Origin: an uncultured Acidimicrobiales bacterium
Lineage (GTDB): Bacteria; Actinomycetota; Acidimicrobiia; Acidimicrobiales; CADCTF01
Reading direction: 5' to 3'
Length of the DNA: 51,398 bases
Assembly (NCBI GenBank): GCA_902805655.1
Contig: CADCTF010000109.1
Span: 1-51,398, forward strand
A program made the translations under genes and the position numbers. This document shows positions 8,518 through 15,111 of this stretch, in pieces. Each line of letters begins with the position of its first letter. Positions within the stretch are counted from its first letter, which is position 1. The notes under the pieces are model-generated. The model made no database searches. It had not been told where the DNA came from and worked only from the letters and a program-made list of their open reading frames with translations.

Positions 8518-9581
8518 CGCGGCGCGACGCCGTTGGGAGGCCGGAGGAACGCAGGCAGAGCCAGGGCGAGAAGGGCAACGACGGCGGGCGCGCTGACCGA
8601 CGGGAGCGCGAGCGGCGACACCGACCAGCGCAGGGTGTCGTCGTGCAGGACGGACAGCATGGCGAGCGTCGCGGGGGCGGCGATGGCGGCCGACAGGACC
8701 AGCCAATCGGTCAAGACCAGGTGTCGGGGCCGGTACCGAACCCGACGTCGTCCCGCAGAGGTCAGCGCCACGGCCGCGGCGAACAACCCCGCGCCGAGGG
8801 CCACCAGCAGAGCGGCGGACACGGGTGGGGCACCGCCCACCAGCGCCAGGAAGGTTCCGGCCAGGGACAGGAGCGCCCCAACGCCGAGCCAGCCGCCAAC
8901 GGCCTCGTGCCGGGTCGGCGCCTGGTGACCGAAGCCCCGCGAGTCCATCGACTCGGCCAGCGAGACGGCGCGCTCCATCCCGGTCTCGAGCAGCGGTACG
9001 GCCTGGCGTACGAGGCGACCGCGGCGCACGATCCGCCCGCCGGTCCGGGCCTTGTCCGCCTCCCGTACGGCGCCGATCGCCTGCAGGGTCACCGGGACGA
9101 AGGCCAGCGACACGGTGAGAACAAGCCCCAGCTCGAAGAACGCGGCGGGGGCGGAGCGCACGAGCTCGTGATGCGACACCACCGCGTTGAAGGCGGCGAA
9201 CGCGGCGAGCACCCCGACGATCACCAGACCCTCCGAGGCGCTCTGCAAGAGCACCGGCACCTCCACCGTGCCCCCCACCGTGAAACCGCCGAGGATCTGC
9301 GGCAGCCGAGCCGAGGGCAACGAGAAGAGCACGTCCCCGACGCCATGGGTCGTCGCCACCGTCAGCACCACCCGCACCAAGGCGAAGGTCAGGCCCAGGC
9401 CGACCAGCAGCGGGAAGCCCTTGGCCAACGGCGAATCGAGCGCGTTGGTCGCCACGACCGCCGCCGAGATGGCGAGGACGAGGGCGACGTAGAGCGGGTT
9501 CGGGGCGAGCTGCACGCTGGCGGCGGCGGCCAGGGCCCACACCAGCCAGGTGAGGGCGTGCAACGGTTGGCGGGCGTCCAC
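8514..9581 (-). CDS. ECF transporter T component (transmembrane coupling subunit)
   Basis: This 355-residue polytopic membrane protein couples the ATPases to the S component. The family hallmarks are two cytoplasmic coupling motifs, seen here as EADKARTGGR (near 172) and ESMDSRGFG (near 210). It is longer than the usual ~260 residues because of extra C-terminal membrane segments (about residues 230-350), which look like further helices and not a second protein. Start is GTG at 9581, preceded by GAGGAC and a TACGTT hexamer. It is the first gene of the minus-strand T-A-S string and is divergent from the riboswitch-controlled operon. Confidence 0.9.
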   Translation of the reverse strand: MDARQPLHALTWLVWALAAAASVQLAPNPLYVALVLAISAAVVATNALDSPLAKGFPLLVGLGLTFALVRVVLTVATTHGVGDVLFSLPSARLPQILGGFTVGGTVEVPVLLQSASEGLVIVGVLAAFAAFNAVVSHHELVRSAPAAFFELGLVLTVSLAFVPVTLQAIGAVREADKARTGGRIVRRGRLVRQAVPLLETGMERAVSLAESMDSRGFGHQAPTRHEAVGGWLGVGALLSLAGTFLALVGGAPPVSAALLVALGAGLFAAAVALTSAGRRRVRYRPRHLVLTDWLVLSAAIAAPATLAMLSVLHDDTLRWSVSPLALPSVSAPAVVALLALALPAFLRPPNGVAPR

Positions 9582-9592
9582 GGGTCCTCACT

Positions 9593-9598
9593 AACGTA
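9593..9598 (-). promoter_or_regulatory. Candidate -10 element (TACGTT) of the ECF transporter operon
   Basis: Read on the minus strand, TACGTT ends 11 bases before the GTG start of the T component. It overlaps a plus-strand TAACGT at 9592-9597, which could be the -10 of the riboswitch transcript, so the two divergent promoters may compete for the same few bases. Confidence 0.4.
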
Positions 9599-9606
9599 CG
9601 GCCCGG

Positions 9607-9745
9607 TAGAGGTCATCGGGAACCCGGAAGTTCTCGATGGTCCTTCCCTTCGGGGAGGGGCGGGGGAAGTCGGTGCAAGTCCGACGCTGACCCGCAGCTG
9701 TGTGCGGCCTTCGGGCCGTGAGCCAGGATGCCCACCTCCGCCCGC
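9607..9745 (+). ncRNA. Cobalamin (B12) riboswitch
   Basis: The conserved core is clear on the plus strand: GGGAAGTCGGTGCAAGTCC from 9664, then GACGCTGACCCGCAGCTGTG, a GCGGCC-TTCG-GGCC hairpin, and GAGCCAGGATGCCC to about 9733. A closing stem can form between GAGGT (9609-9613) and ACCTC (9734-9738). A further hairpin, CGCCG (9743-9747) with CGGCG (9755-9759), could be the downstream regulatory arm. Binding of a cobalamin is expected to reduce expression of the following genes. It faces the barrel/GYW-repeat and DUF4430 genes, not the ECF genes on the other strand. Outer limits are approximate. Confidence 0.9.
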
Positions 9746-9772
9746 CGATTCCACCGGCGTCCCGTACCAGAA

Positions 9773-9794
9773 CGGCCCTCGTGGAAAGGGGCCG
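9773..9794 (+). promoter_or_regulatory. Hairpin in front of the ribosome binding site, part of the riboswitch expression platform
   Basis: CGGCCCT (9773-9779) can pair with GGGGCCG (9788-9794) around an eight-base loop, including one G:T pair. It sits four bases before the GGAGG Shine-Dalgarno at 9798-9802 and has no T tract, so control of translation initiation seems more likely than termination. The link to the riboswitch is inferred from position. Confidence 0.45.
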
Positions 9795-9807
9795 AGCGGA
9801 GGTTCCC

Positions 9808-11586
9808 ATGGCTCGACGCCGTGTCCTGAGCGTTTCCAGCCTTGCCCTCGTCCTCACGGGGCTGACCGGCATGCCCGCAGCCGCGGTCGACCAGCGTGCC
9901 CCCGCCGTCGCAGATCGCGCCGTCGCCTTCTTCGCCGGCGAGCAGCGCGCCGATGGCGGGTTCGGCGCCGCCGAGGCCGGCTTCCCCGGCTTCGAGACGC
10001 CCGACGCGGTGCTGGCCATCGCCCAGGCGGCGCAGAGCGGGCCGTCCTACTCGCCATCGCAGGCTCGAGCGGCCGTGGAGGCCGTCTCCCGCGCCGGCCG
10101 CACCGGTCTCGACTACCTCGACGACTTCTCCGAGGGCACGACGTTCTCTGCGCAGCAGGCGGCGCTGACCATCGTGGTCGCCGACTCCGTCGGCATCGAC
10201 CCGACGGCGTTCGATCCGCAGGGCGACGGAGCGGTGAACCTGGTCGCCCGTCTGGAATCCGGCCGCGGGGCCGATGGGTCGTACGGCTTCTTCAACGGCA
10301 CGCTGCAGGCCCTGTTCGCCTTCCGGCTCCTCGGGAGGCCCACGGACCCGCAGACCACGCAGTACGTGCTCGACGCCCAGCAGGCCAACGGCGGATGGAA
10401 CTTCGCCGGTGACCCCACGGCTAATGGCGAGGACGTCGACACCACGGCGCGAGCCGTCGAAGCGCTGCTCGTCGGCGGCGCCAACCCGGCCTCGCCGTCG
10501 ATCACCAGGGCACTCGGTCTCCTGGCCCGGCTGCACAACGACGAAGGGGCCTGGAGCTCCTTCGGCGCCTCCGACCCGAACTCGACGGCCAGGGTGATCC
10601 TCGCCATCACGGCGGCCGGCTACGACGTGGCCGACCGGTGCTGGAGGGACGTCTACGACCCTTCTCGTACCAACCGCCCCTACCTCTCGCCTGATGCGTT
10701 CCTGATCGATCGCCAGCAGCCCGACGGTCGCATCGCCAGCCCGAGCGACTCCTTCGGTATCAACACCTTCGCCACGTCGCAGTCCGTCCAGGCGCTCCTG
10801 CGGCCTCGGCAGGTGTCCATCCAGGCCCTGCGTCCGTGCCCGGTCGGCGGCTACCGGCTGCTGACGACGGACGGCGGGGTCGCCGCCTTCGGCTCGTCCT
10901 CCTTCGTCGGCTCCGCCGACACGCTGCCGCTCAACCAGCCGATCGTCACCGGTGCGGCAAGCCCGAGCGGCGACGGCTACTGGCTCTTCGCCGGGGACGG
11001 CGGAGCGTTCACGTTCGGTGACGCCGGCTTCTTCGGCTCGGCCGCCGATCTCCGGCTCAACCGGCCGATCGTCGCGGCAGCGTCCACCCCTTCTGGCCGG
11101 GGCTACTGGCTGGTCGCGGCTGACGGGGGAGTGTTCACCTACGGCGACGCCGGCTTCTTCGGCTCGGCGGCCGAGCTCCCGCTCAACCGGCCCATCGTGG
11201 CTGCCGCGTCCACGCCTTCGGGCCGCGGCTACTGGCTCGTGGCCTCCGACGGTGGTGTGTTCACGTACGGCGACGCCGCCTTCTTCGGCTCGACGGGCGA
11301 TCTCGTGCTGGCCGAGCCGGTGATCGACGCCTTGCCCACCCCCTCTGGTCGCGGCTACTGGTTGTTCGCGGCTGACGGCGGTGTGTTCACCTTCGGCGAC
11401 GCAGCGTTCTTCGGCTCCGCTGTGGCCACCGGGGCGACCACGCCCTTCGCCGGGGCCACGGCCAGTCGCGGCGGCGCGGGCTACATCCTCGCCAGTCTCG
11501 GTGGAGAGGTGCGGGCCTTCGGTGACGCCCGAGTCCACGGGTCGCTCGAAGGCTCGGGCCGTCTCGTCGCCGACGTCATTCGGTGA
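9808..11586 (+). CDS. Secreted alpha/alpha-barrel protein with C-terminal GYW repeats, cobalamin-riboswitch controlled (transcobalamin alpha-domain-like)
   Basis: The 592-residue protein starts at ATG 9808, after GGAGG at 9798-9802. Residues 1-26 are a signal peptide ending GMPAAA. Residues ~30-340 are helical repeats of the prenyltransferase/squalene-cyclase barrel type (NGGWNFAGDP, DVDTTARAVEALL, FGINTFATSQSVQALL), the same fold class as the cobalamin-binding alpha domain of intrinsic factor and transcobalamin. From residue 347 come six ~42-residue repeats of type GYWLVAADGGVFTYGDAGFFGS, common in actinobacterial secreted proteins and possibly a propeller. The upstream B12 riboswitch and the overlapping DUF4430 gene suggest extracellular corrinoid capture. 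No enzyme motif was seen. Fold call is good; function is inferred. Confidence 0.85.
   Translation: MARRRVLSVSSLALVLTGLTGMPAAAVDQRAPAVADRAVAFFAGEQRADGGFGAAEAGFPGFETPDAVLAIAQAAQSGPSYSPSQARAAVEAVSRAGRTGLDYLDDFSEGTTFSAQQAALTIVVADSVGIDPTAFDPQGDGAVNLVARLESGRGADGSYGFFNGTLQALFAFRLLGRPTDPQTTQYVLDAQQANGGWNFAGDPTANGEDVDTTARAVEALLVGGANPASPSITRALGLLARLHNDEGAWSSFGASDPNSTARVILAITAAGYDVADRCWRDVYDPSRTNRPYLSPDAFLIDRQQPDGRIASPSDSFGINTFATSQSVQALLRPRQVSIQALRPCPVGGYRLLTTDGGVAAFGSSSFVGSADTLPLNQPIVTGAASPSGDGYWLFAGDGGAFTFGDAGFFGSAADLRLNRPIVAAASTPSGRGYWLVAADGGVFTYGDAGFFGSAAELPLNRPIVAAASTPSGRGYWLVASDGGVFTYGDAAFFGSTGDLVLAEPVIDALPTPSGRGYWLFAADGGVFTFGDAAFFGSAVATGATTPFAGATASRGGAGYILASLGGEVRAFGDARVHGSLEGSGRLVADVIR
10846..11586 (+). 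repeat. Six in-frame ~126-bp repeats encoding GYW/DGGVFxFGDAxFFGS units
   Basis: Successive units begin GGYRLL, GYWLFA, GYWLVA, GYWLVA, GYWLFA and GYILAS, each about 42 codons, with FGDAxFFGS in the middle and PIVAAASTPSGR at the end of the best copies. Units 2-4 are close at the nucleotide level, suggesting recent duplication. The first and last units have drifted most. Confidence 0.9.
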
Positions 11587-12563
11587 GCCGTGGGCGGCGC
11601 GCCGCTCGAGCCGCCCTCGGCGCGGCGCTGGCGCTCGGCGCGCTGGTGGCTGCCCCGGCCACGCCGGCGGTCAGCGGGCCGGCCCGCTCCGTCGCGACGG
11701 CTCAGGCGACGAACCGTGTCGCCGTGGTGGTGGACACCGGCAAGGAGGTGAGGAAGGTCTGCCTCCGATTCAGCGAGGGCTCCATCAGTGGCGCGGAGGC
11801 GCTTCGCCGGGCAGGGGTGGACCCCGTGTTCGCCTCCTTCTCGGGGATGGGTGCCGGCGTGTGCTCGCTCTGCGGGGTGGGATGTCCGTCCGGTGAGTGC
11901 TTCTGCGACCGGACGAAGTACTGGGCGTACCACCGAGCCGGTCGGGGTGCCGCCGCCTGGTCGTATGCCCGGGCCGGCGCGTCGAGCACAGCGGTCTCCG
12001 ACGGGGATGTCGAGGGATGGGCCTGGGGCAGCGGCGTCGCGCCCGCCTTCGTGACTTTCGCAGAGGTGTGCGAAGACGTGGTGCCTCCCGCTCCGCCGGC
12101 ACCAGCGTCGCCGTCGCCACCGCCACAGGCACCGGGAACCGAGGGGCCCGCGCCGGCACCGGAACCGACCCGCCCGGGGCCTGCGCTGCCTCCGTCGACC
12201 ACGGTCGGCCCGGTGGCCGGACCGGCACCCGGAACGGAAGGGCCTCTTCCCTCGGTTCCCGCCCGGGAGACGGCCACAGGACCGGTCGACCCGATCGGGG
12301 AGGCCGCCACCCCCATCGTGCCCGGCGTGGAGGCGGGCGGAGACGGCATGACCGTGCCCGTCCCGCCCCTGCCGGGAGCGGGGGGTGCCGGCGCTGCGGA
12401 CCCGTCTGCTGAGGTAGGCACCGGCGGTGTCGCAGCCCGGGCGGCCGGCCAGGAGAATGGCGGCGGCTCGATGGCAGGGGTCGCTGCGGTGGGTTCGGTG
12501 ATCGCCCTCCTCGGCGCAGTCGCGGTGCGGAGCCGGCGAAGCCGCCGACACAGCCAGGCCTGA
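11583..12563 (+). CDS. Secreted, membrane-anchored DUF4430 protein (transcobalamin C-terminal-domain-like)
   Basis: The 326-residue protein has a signal peptide (about 1-35), then a DUF4430-type domain (about 45-165) with GVCSLCGVGCPSGECFCD, KYWAYHRAG and GASSTAVSDGDVEGWAWG. DUF4430 is known as the homologue of the transcobalamin beta domain, which closes over the bound cobalamin. Seven cysteines (60, 94, 97, 101, 106, 108, 163) are available for disulfides. A Pro/Ala-rich linker (about 168-290) leads to a membrane segment (about 298-316) and a basic tail. GTG at 11583 overlaps the TGA of the preceding gene (GTGA), so the two are translationally coupled. It would tether the capture pair to the cell. 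Function inferred from domain and context. Confidence 0.87.
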   Translation: MSRGRRAARAALGAALALGALVAAPATPAVSGPARSVATAQATNRVAVVVDTGKEVRKVCLRFSEGSISGAEALRRAGVDPVFASFSGMGAGVCSLCGVGCPSGECFCDRTKYWAYHRAGRGAAAWSYARAGASSTAVSDGDVEGWAWGSGVAPAFVTFAEVCEDVVPPAPPAPASPSPPPQAPGTEGPAPAPEPTRPGPALPPSTTVGPVAGPAPGTEGPLPSVPARETATGPVDPIGEAATPIVPGVEAGGDGMTVPVPPLPGAGGAGAADPSAEVGTGGVAARAAGQENGGGSMAGVAAVGSVIALLGAVAVRSRRSRRHSQA

Positions 12564-12595
12564 CCCGCCACTTGGGCGCTGATCGAGGGCTTCGG

Positions 12596-12601
12596 TAGGG
12601 T
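12596..12601 (+). promoter_or_regulatory. Candidate -10 element (TAGGGT), leaderless start of the M23 peptidase gene
   Basis: TAGGGT ends eight bases before ATG 12610; only a run of C lies between. It suggests the peptidase has its own promoter and is not simply part of the riboswitch operon. Confidence 0.5.
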
Positions 12602-12609
12602 GGCCCCCC

Positions 12610-13644
12610 ATGCGTCGAGCTCCGGTCGCCTTTGCGGCCGTCGTAGCGCTCGCCCTCTCCCTCGCGTCTCCAGCGGGAGCGGCGGGCGACCCGGTCAAGG
12701 ATCGAAAGGCTGCTCAGGCCCGAGCTGATCGCACCGCAGAGCGCTTGGCAGAGGCCGAGACCGCCCTCGCGGAAGCCGAGGACCAGGCCGCAGCCATCGA
12801 GGCCAGGAGCGCTGAGACCCAGCAGCGCCTGGTCGGGCTGCGAGAGCGGGTGCGGGCACTTGCCGTGACGCAGTTCGTGCGCCCCGGCGAGCCGGCGACG
12901 TTCGGCGGCGACGCCGGGCAAACCGCTCGCAACCAGGCCCTGGCCCGCTTCGTCAACGTCGGCGACAACGATGCGCTGCAGCTGCTTCGAGGCGCGCAGC
13001 GGGAGCTGGAGAAGCAGCAGGCGGCACTTCGCCGGGCGGCGAACGCACGGGCCGAGCTGGCCTTCACGGTGCGCCGCGAGCGCACCGATGCGATGGACGA
13101 GCTCGATCGCATCGCGAAGACAGAGCAGGCGCTCGCGGCTCGCCAGAGCACGGTGAAGGCGGCTGCTGCTCAGCGTGCCGCCATGGCGGCGGGCGCCAGT
13201 CGGTCTGCGGCTGCTCCGGCGCCCAGCGGAGGCGGCGGTGCGACGGGGGTCATCGCGGCGGGCGCTTGGATCTGCCCGGTGCAGGGACCACGGACGTTCA
13301 CCAACGACTGGGGCCAGCCGCGCTCCGGTGGCAGGGGTCATGCGGGCACGGACATGCTCTCGCCCCGCGGGACGCCTGTCGTGGCCAGCGTGAGCGGAAC
13401 GGTGCGTCACCACAACTCCGGCTTGGGCGGCCTGTCGTACTACCTCACCGGCGACGACGGCCACACCTACTTCGGTACGCACCTCTCGGGCTACGCCGCC
13501 AGTGGACGCGTGCAGGCCGGCACGGTGGTGGGCTACGTCGGTGACACCGGCAACGCCAGGGGCACGCCGCACCTCCACTTCGAGATCCACCCGGGCGGGG
13601 GCTCCCCGTCCAACCCCTACCCGACCCTGCGGGCGAACTGCTGA
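12610..13644 (+). CDS. Secreted M23 (LytM-type) peptidoglycan endopeptidase with coiled coil
   Basis: The product is 344 residues with a signal peptide (about 1-24, ending SPAGAA), a long alanine/glutamate-rich coiled coil (about 30-195) and a C-terminal LytM domain. Zinc ligands are visible as H244 and D248 in GHAGTDM and H321-L-H323 in HLHFEIH, so the catalytic site looks intact, unlike degenerate EnvC-type activators. It would cut peptide bridges in the wall or help cell separation. A single Cys ends the chain. Its stop overlaps the next ATG by one base. Confidence 0.92.
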   Translation: MRRAPVAFAAVVALALSLASPAGAAGDPVKDRKAAQARADRTAERLAEAETALAEAEDQAAAIEARSAETQQRLVGLRERVRALAVTQFVRPGEPATFGGDAGQTARNQALARFVNVGDNDALQLLRGAQRELEKQQAALRRAANARAELAFTVRRERTDAMDELDRIAKTEQALAARQSTVKAAAAQRAAMAAGASRSAAAPAPSGGGGATGVIAAGAWICPVQGPRTFTNDWGQPRSGGRGHAGTDMLSPRGTPVVASVSGTVRHHNSGLGGLSYYLTGDDGHTYFGTHLSGYAASGRVQAGTVVGYVGDTGNARGTPHLHFEIHPGGGSPSNPYPTLRANC

Positions 13645-14402
13645 TGCCCGGCACCGCTGAGCAGCCCGAGGAGCAGGTGGCCGAAGGCTTCTCGACGGTG
13701 ACCGGGAACCAGGAGGCCTCCCCGGCCGATCTGGCTTCCTTCACCCGGGCCCTCGCCGCCTCGGCTCGCGAGGCTGGTGCGAGGGCGGTGGCGAGCGGGC
13801 AGTGGGCCACGGCCACGCTGCTCGATGCGGTGCCGCGGATATCGGTGCGCGACCTCGAAACCCTGAAGGCGGACCATGCCGGGCTCTCCGGTGCCGCGCT
13901 GGCGGGTGAGCTCATACGCGTCGCGAGCCGGCGCTCCGCCACCGTTGGGGCGGCGGCCGGCGCCATCATCAGCGCCGGGCAGCTCGCGCCGCCGGCGTGG
14001 GTGGCCATCCCGTTCGAGCTGGTCGTCGAGACCATCGCCGTCGCGGCCATCGAGCTGCAGCTGGTCGCCGAGCTGCACGTGGTGTACCAACAGCCGGTCA
14101 CCGGTCCGGCGAGCCACCGCAGCGTCGTGCTGCTCCGGGCCTGGGCCGAGCGGCGGGGCGTGACGCCGGCCAACCTCGCGGCCAAGGGCGGGCTGGCCGA
14201 AGCGCTCGGGCACGGAACTCGCAACGAGCTCGTGCGCCTCGTCCGCCGGCGGGTGCTCAACCGGCTCGGCCGCAACGTCTGGACTCTGGCACCGCTGCTG
14301 GCGGGTGCGGTGGCCGGGGCGGAGATCAACCGTCGGGCCACACGCGGGCTGGGCGAGGCAGTGGTCCGGGACCTGGCGGCGCAGGCGCGGGGTCCGCTGT
14401 AG
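13644..14402 (+). CDS. Conserved hypothetical, possibly membrane-associated protein
   Basis: This 252-residue protein cannot be named. After a polar N-terminus, RDLETLKADHAGLSGAALAGELIR is followed by alanine/glycine-rich hydrophobic stretches (VGAAAGAIISAG; PFELVVETIAVAAIELQLVAELH) and, near the end, WTLAPLLAGAVAGAEINRRATRGLG. These may be two membrane hairpins or buried helices. I recall similar unnamed proteins in other actinobacteria. It overlaps the M23 peptidase stop by one base (TGATG) and lies 27 bases before npdG, so co-expression with the peptidase is likely. Confidence 0.75.
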   Translation: MPGTAEQPEEQVAEGFSTVTGNQEASPADLASFTRALAASAREAGARAVASGQWATATLLDAVPRISVRDLETLKADHAGLSGAALAGELIRVASRRSATVGAAAGAIISAGQLAPPAWVAIPFELVVETIAVAAIELQLVAELHVVYQQPVTGPASHRSVVLLRAWAERRGVTPANLAAKGGLAEALGHGTRNELVRLVRRRVLNRLGRNVWTLAPLLAGAVAGAEINRRATRGLGEAVVRDLAAQARGPL

Positions 14403-14429
14403 CCGGCGGGATGTGCAATCGTTCCCCGA

Positions 14430-15095
14430 ATGCACGTAGGAATCCTTGGAGGAACGGGCCCAGCCGGTAGCGGCCTGGCTGCCCGGTTGGCCTCTCTCGA
14501 CCTCGATGTCACCATCGGCTCTCGCGCCGCGGACAGGGCGGAGGCCAAGATCGCCGAGCTCACCGAGCGTTGGCCCGGCCGATCGCTGGAGAAGCGACTT
14601 CGGCCGGGGGACAACGCGGCGGCCGCGGCGGCCGACCTCGTCGTCATCGCCACACCTTGGGACGGCGCGGCAGTGACTGCCGGCTCGGTGGCCGATGCGC
14701 TCGCCGGCAAGGTCGTGGTGAGCATCGCCAACGCGCTGGCCAAGGTCGGCAGGGAGTTCGAGCCCCTGGTGCCGCCGAGAGGCTCGGTGGCCGCTCACGT
14801 GCAGCACGCAGTGCCCGATGCCTACGTCGCAGCTGCACTGCACCACATCCCCGCCCGTGAGCTCGGTGACCTGGACCACCCGGTCGAGAGCGACGTGCTC
14901 GTGTGCTCCGACCATCGTGCGGCCACCAAGGCGGCCAGCGAGCTGGTCAACCTGATCCCCGGTCTGCGGGCGCTGAACGCCGGCACGCTGTCCAACGCGT
15001 CGCCCATCGAAGCGTTCACCGCGGTGCTGCTGCAGCTCAACATCCGCTACAAGACGCACGCGGCGTTGCGCATCACCGGCATCCCGCTCGATTGA
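14430..15095 (+). CDS. npdG: F420H2:NADP+ oxidoreductase (NADPH-dependent F420 reductase)
   Basis: The enzyme transfers hydride between NADPH and coenzyme F420 in the cytoplasm, feeding F420-dependent reductases. The 221-residue chain begins with a Rossmann nucleotide loop, VGILGGTGPAGSGLAARL, and continues with IGSRAADRAEAKI, where the Ser-Arg pair is suited to NADP phosphate binding. A later VVSIANALAKVG and the helical C-terminus complete the usual ~220-residue family length. Start is ATG 14430. It lies 16 bases upstream of mshC, linking two actinobacterial redox cofactors at one locus. Confidence 0.9.
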   Translation: MHVGILGGTGPAGSGLAARLASLDLDVTIGSRAADRAEAKIAELTERWPGRSLEKRLRPGDNAAAAAADLVVIATPWDGAAVTAGSVADALAGKVVVSIANALAKVGREFEPLVPPRGSVAAHVQHAVPDAYVAAALHHIPARELGDLDHPVESDVLVCSDHRAATKAASELVNLIPGLRALNAGTLSNASPIEAFTAVLLQLNIRYKTHAALRITGIPLD

Positions 15096-15111
15096 GCGGG
15101 ACCCAGTGACC

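Noticed and set aside
8518-9591. N-terminal extension of the ECF ATPase to a start at 9591
   Set aside because: The extra ~358 residues are the wrong frame of the T component; the ABC domain begins exactly at ATG 8517, which overlaps the T stop.
9613-11538. 641-codon open frame antisense to the barrel/GYW gene and the riboswitch
   Set aside because: The repetitive look only mirrors the GYW repeats; the plus strand has the signal peptide, ribosome site and riboswitch.
10846-11586. CRISPR or intergenic tandem array
   Set aside because: The repeats are in frame, about 126 bases with no unique spacers, and encode a protein repeat.
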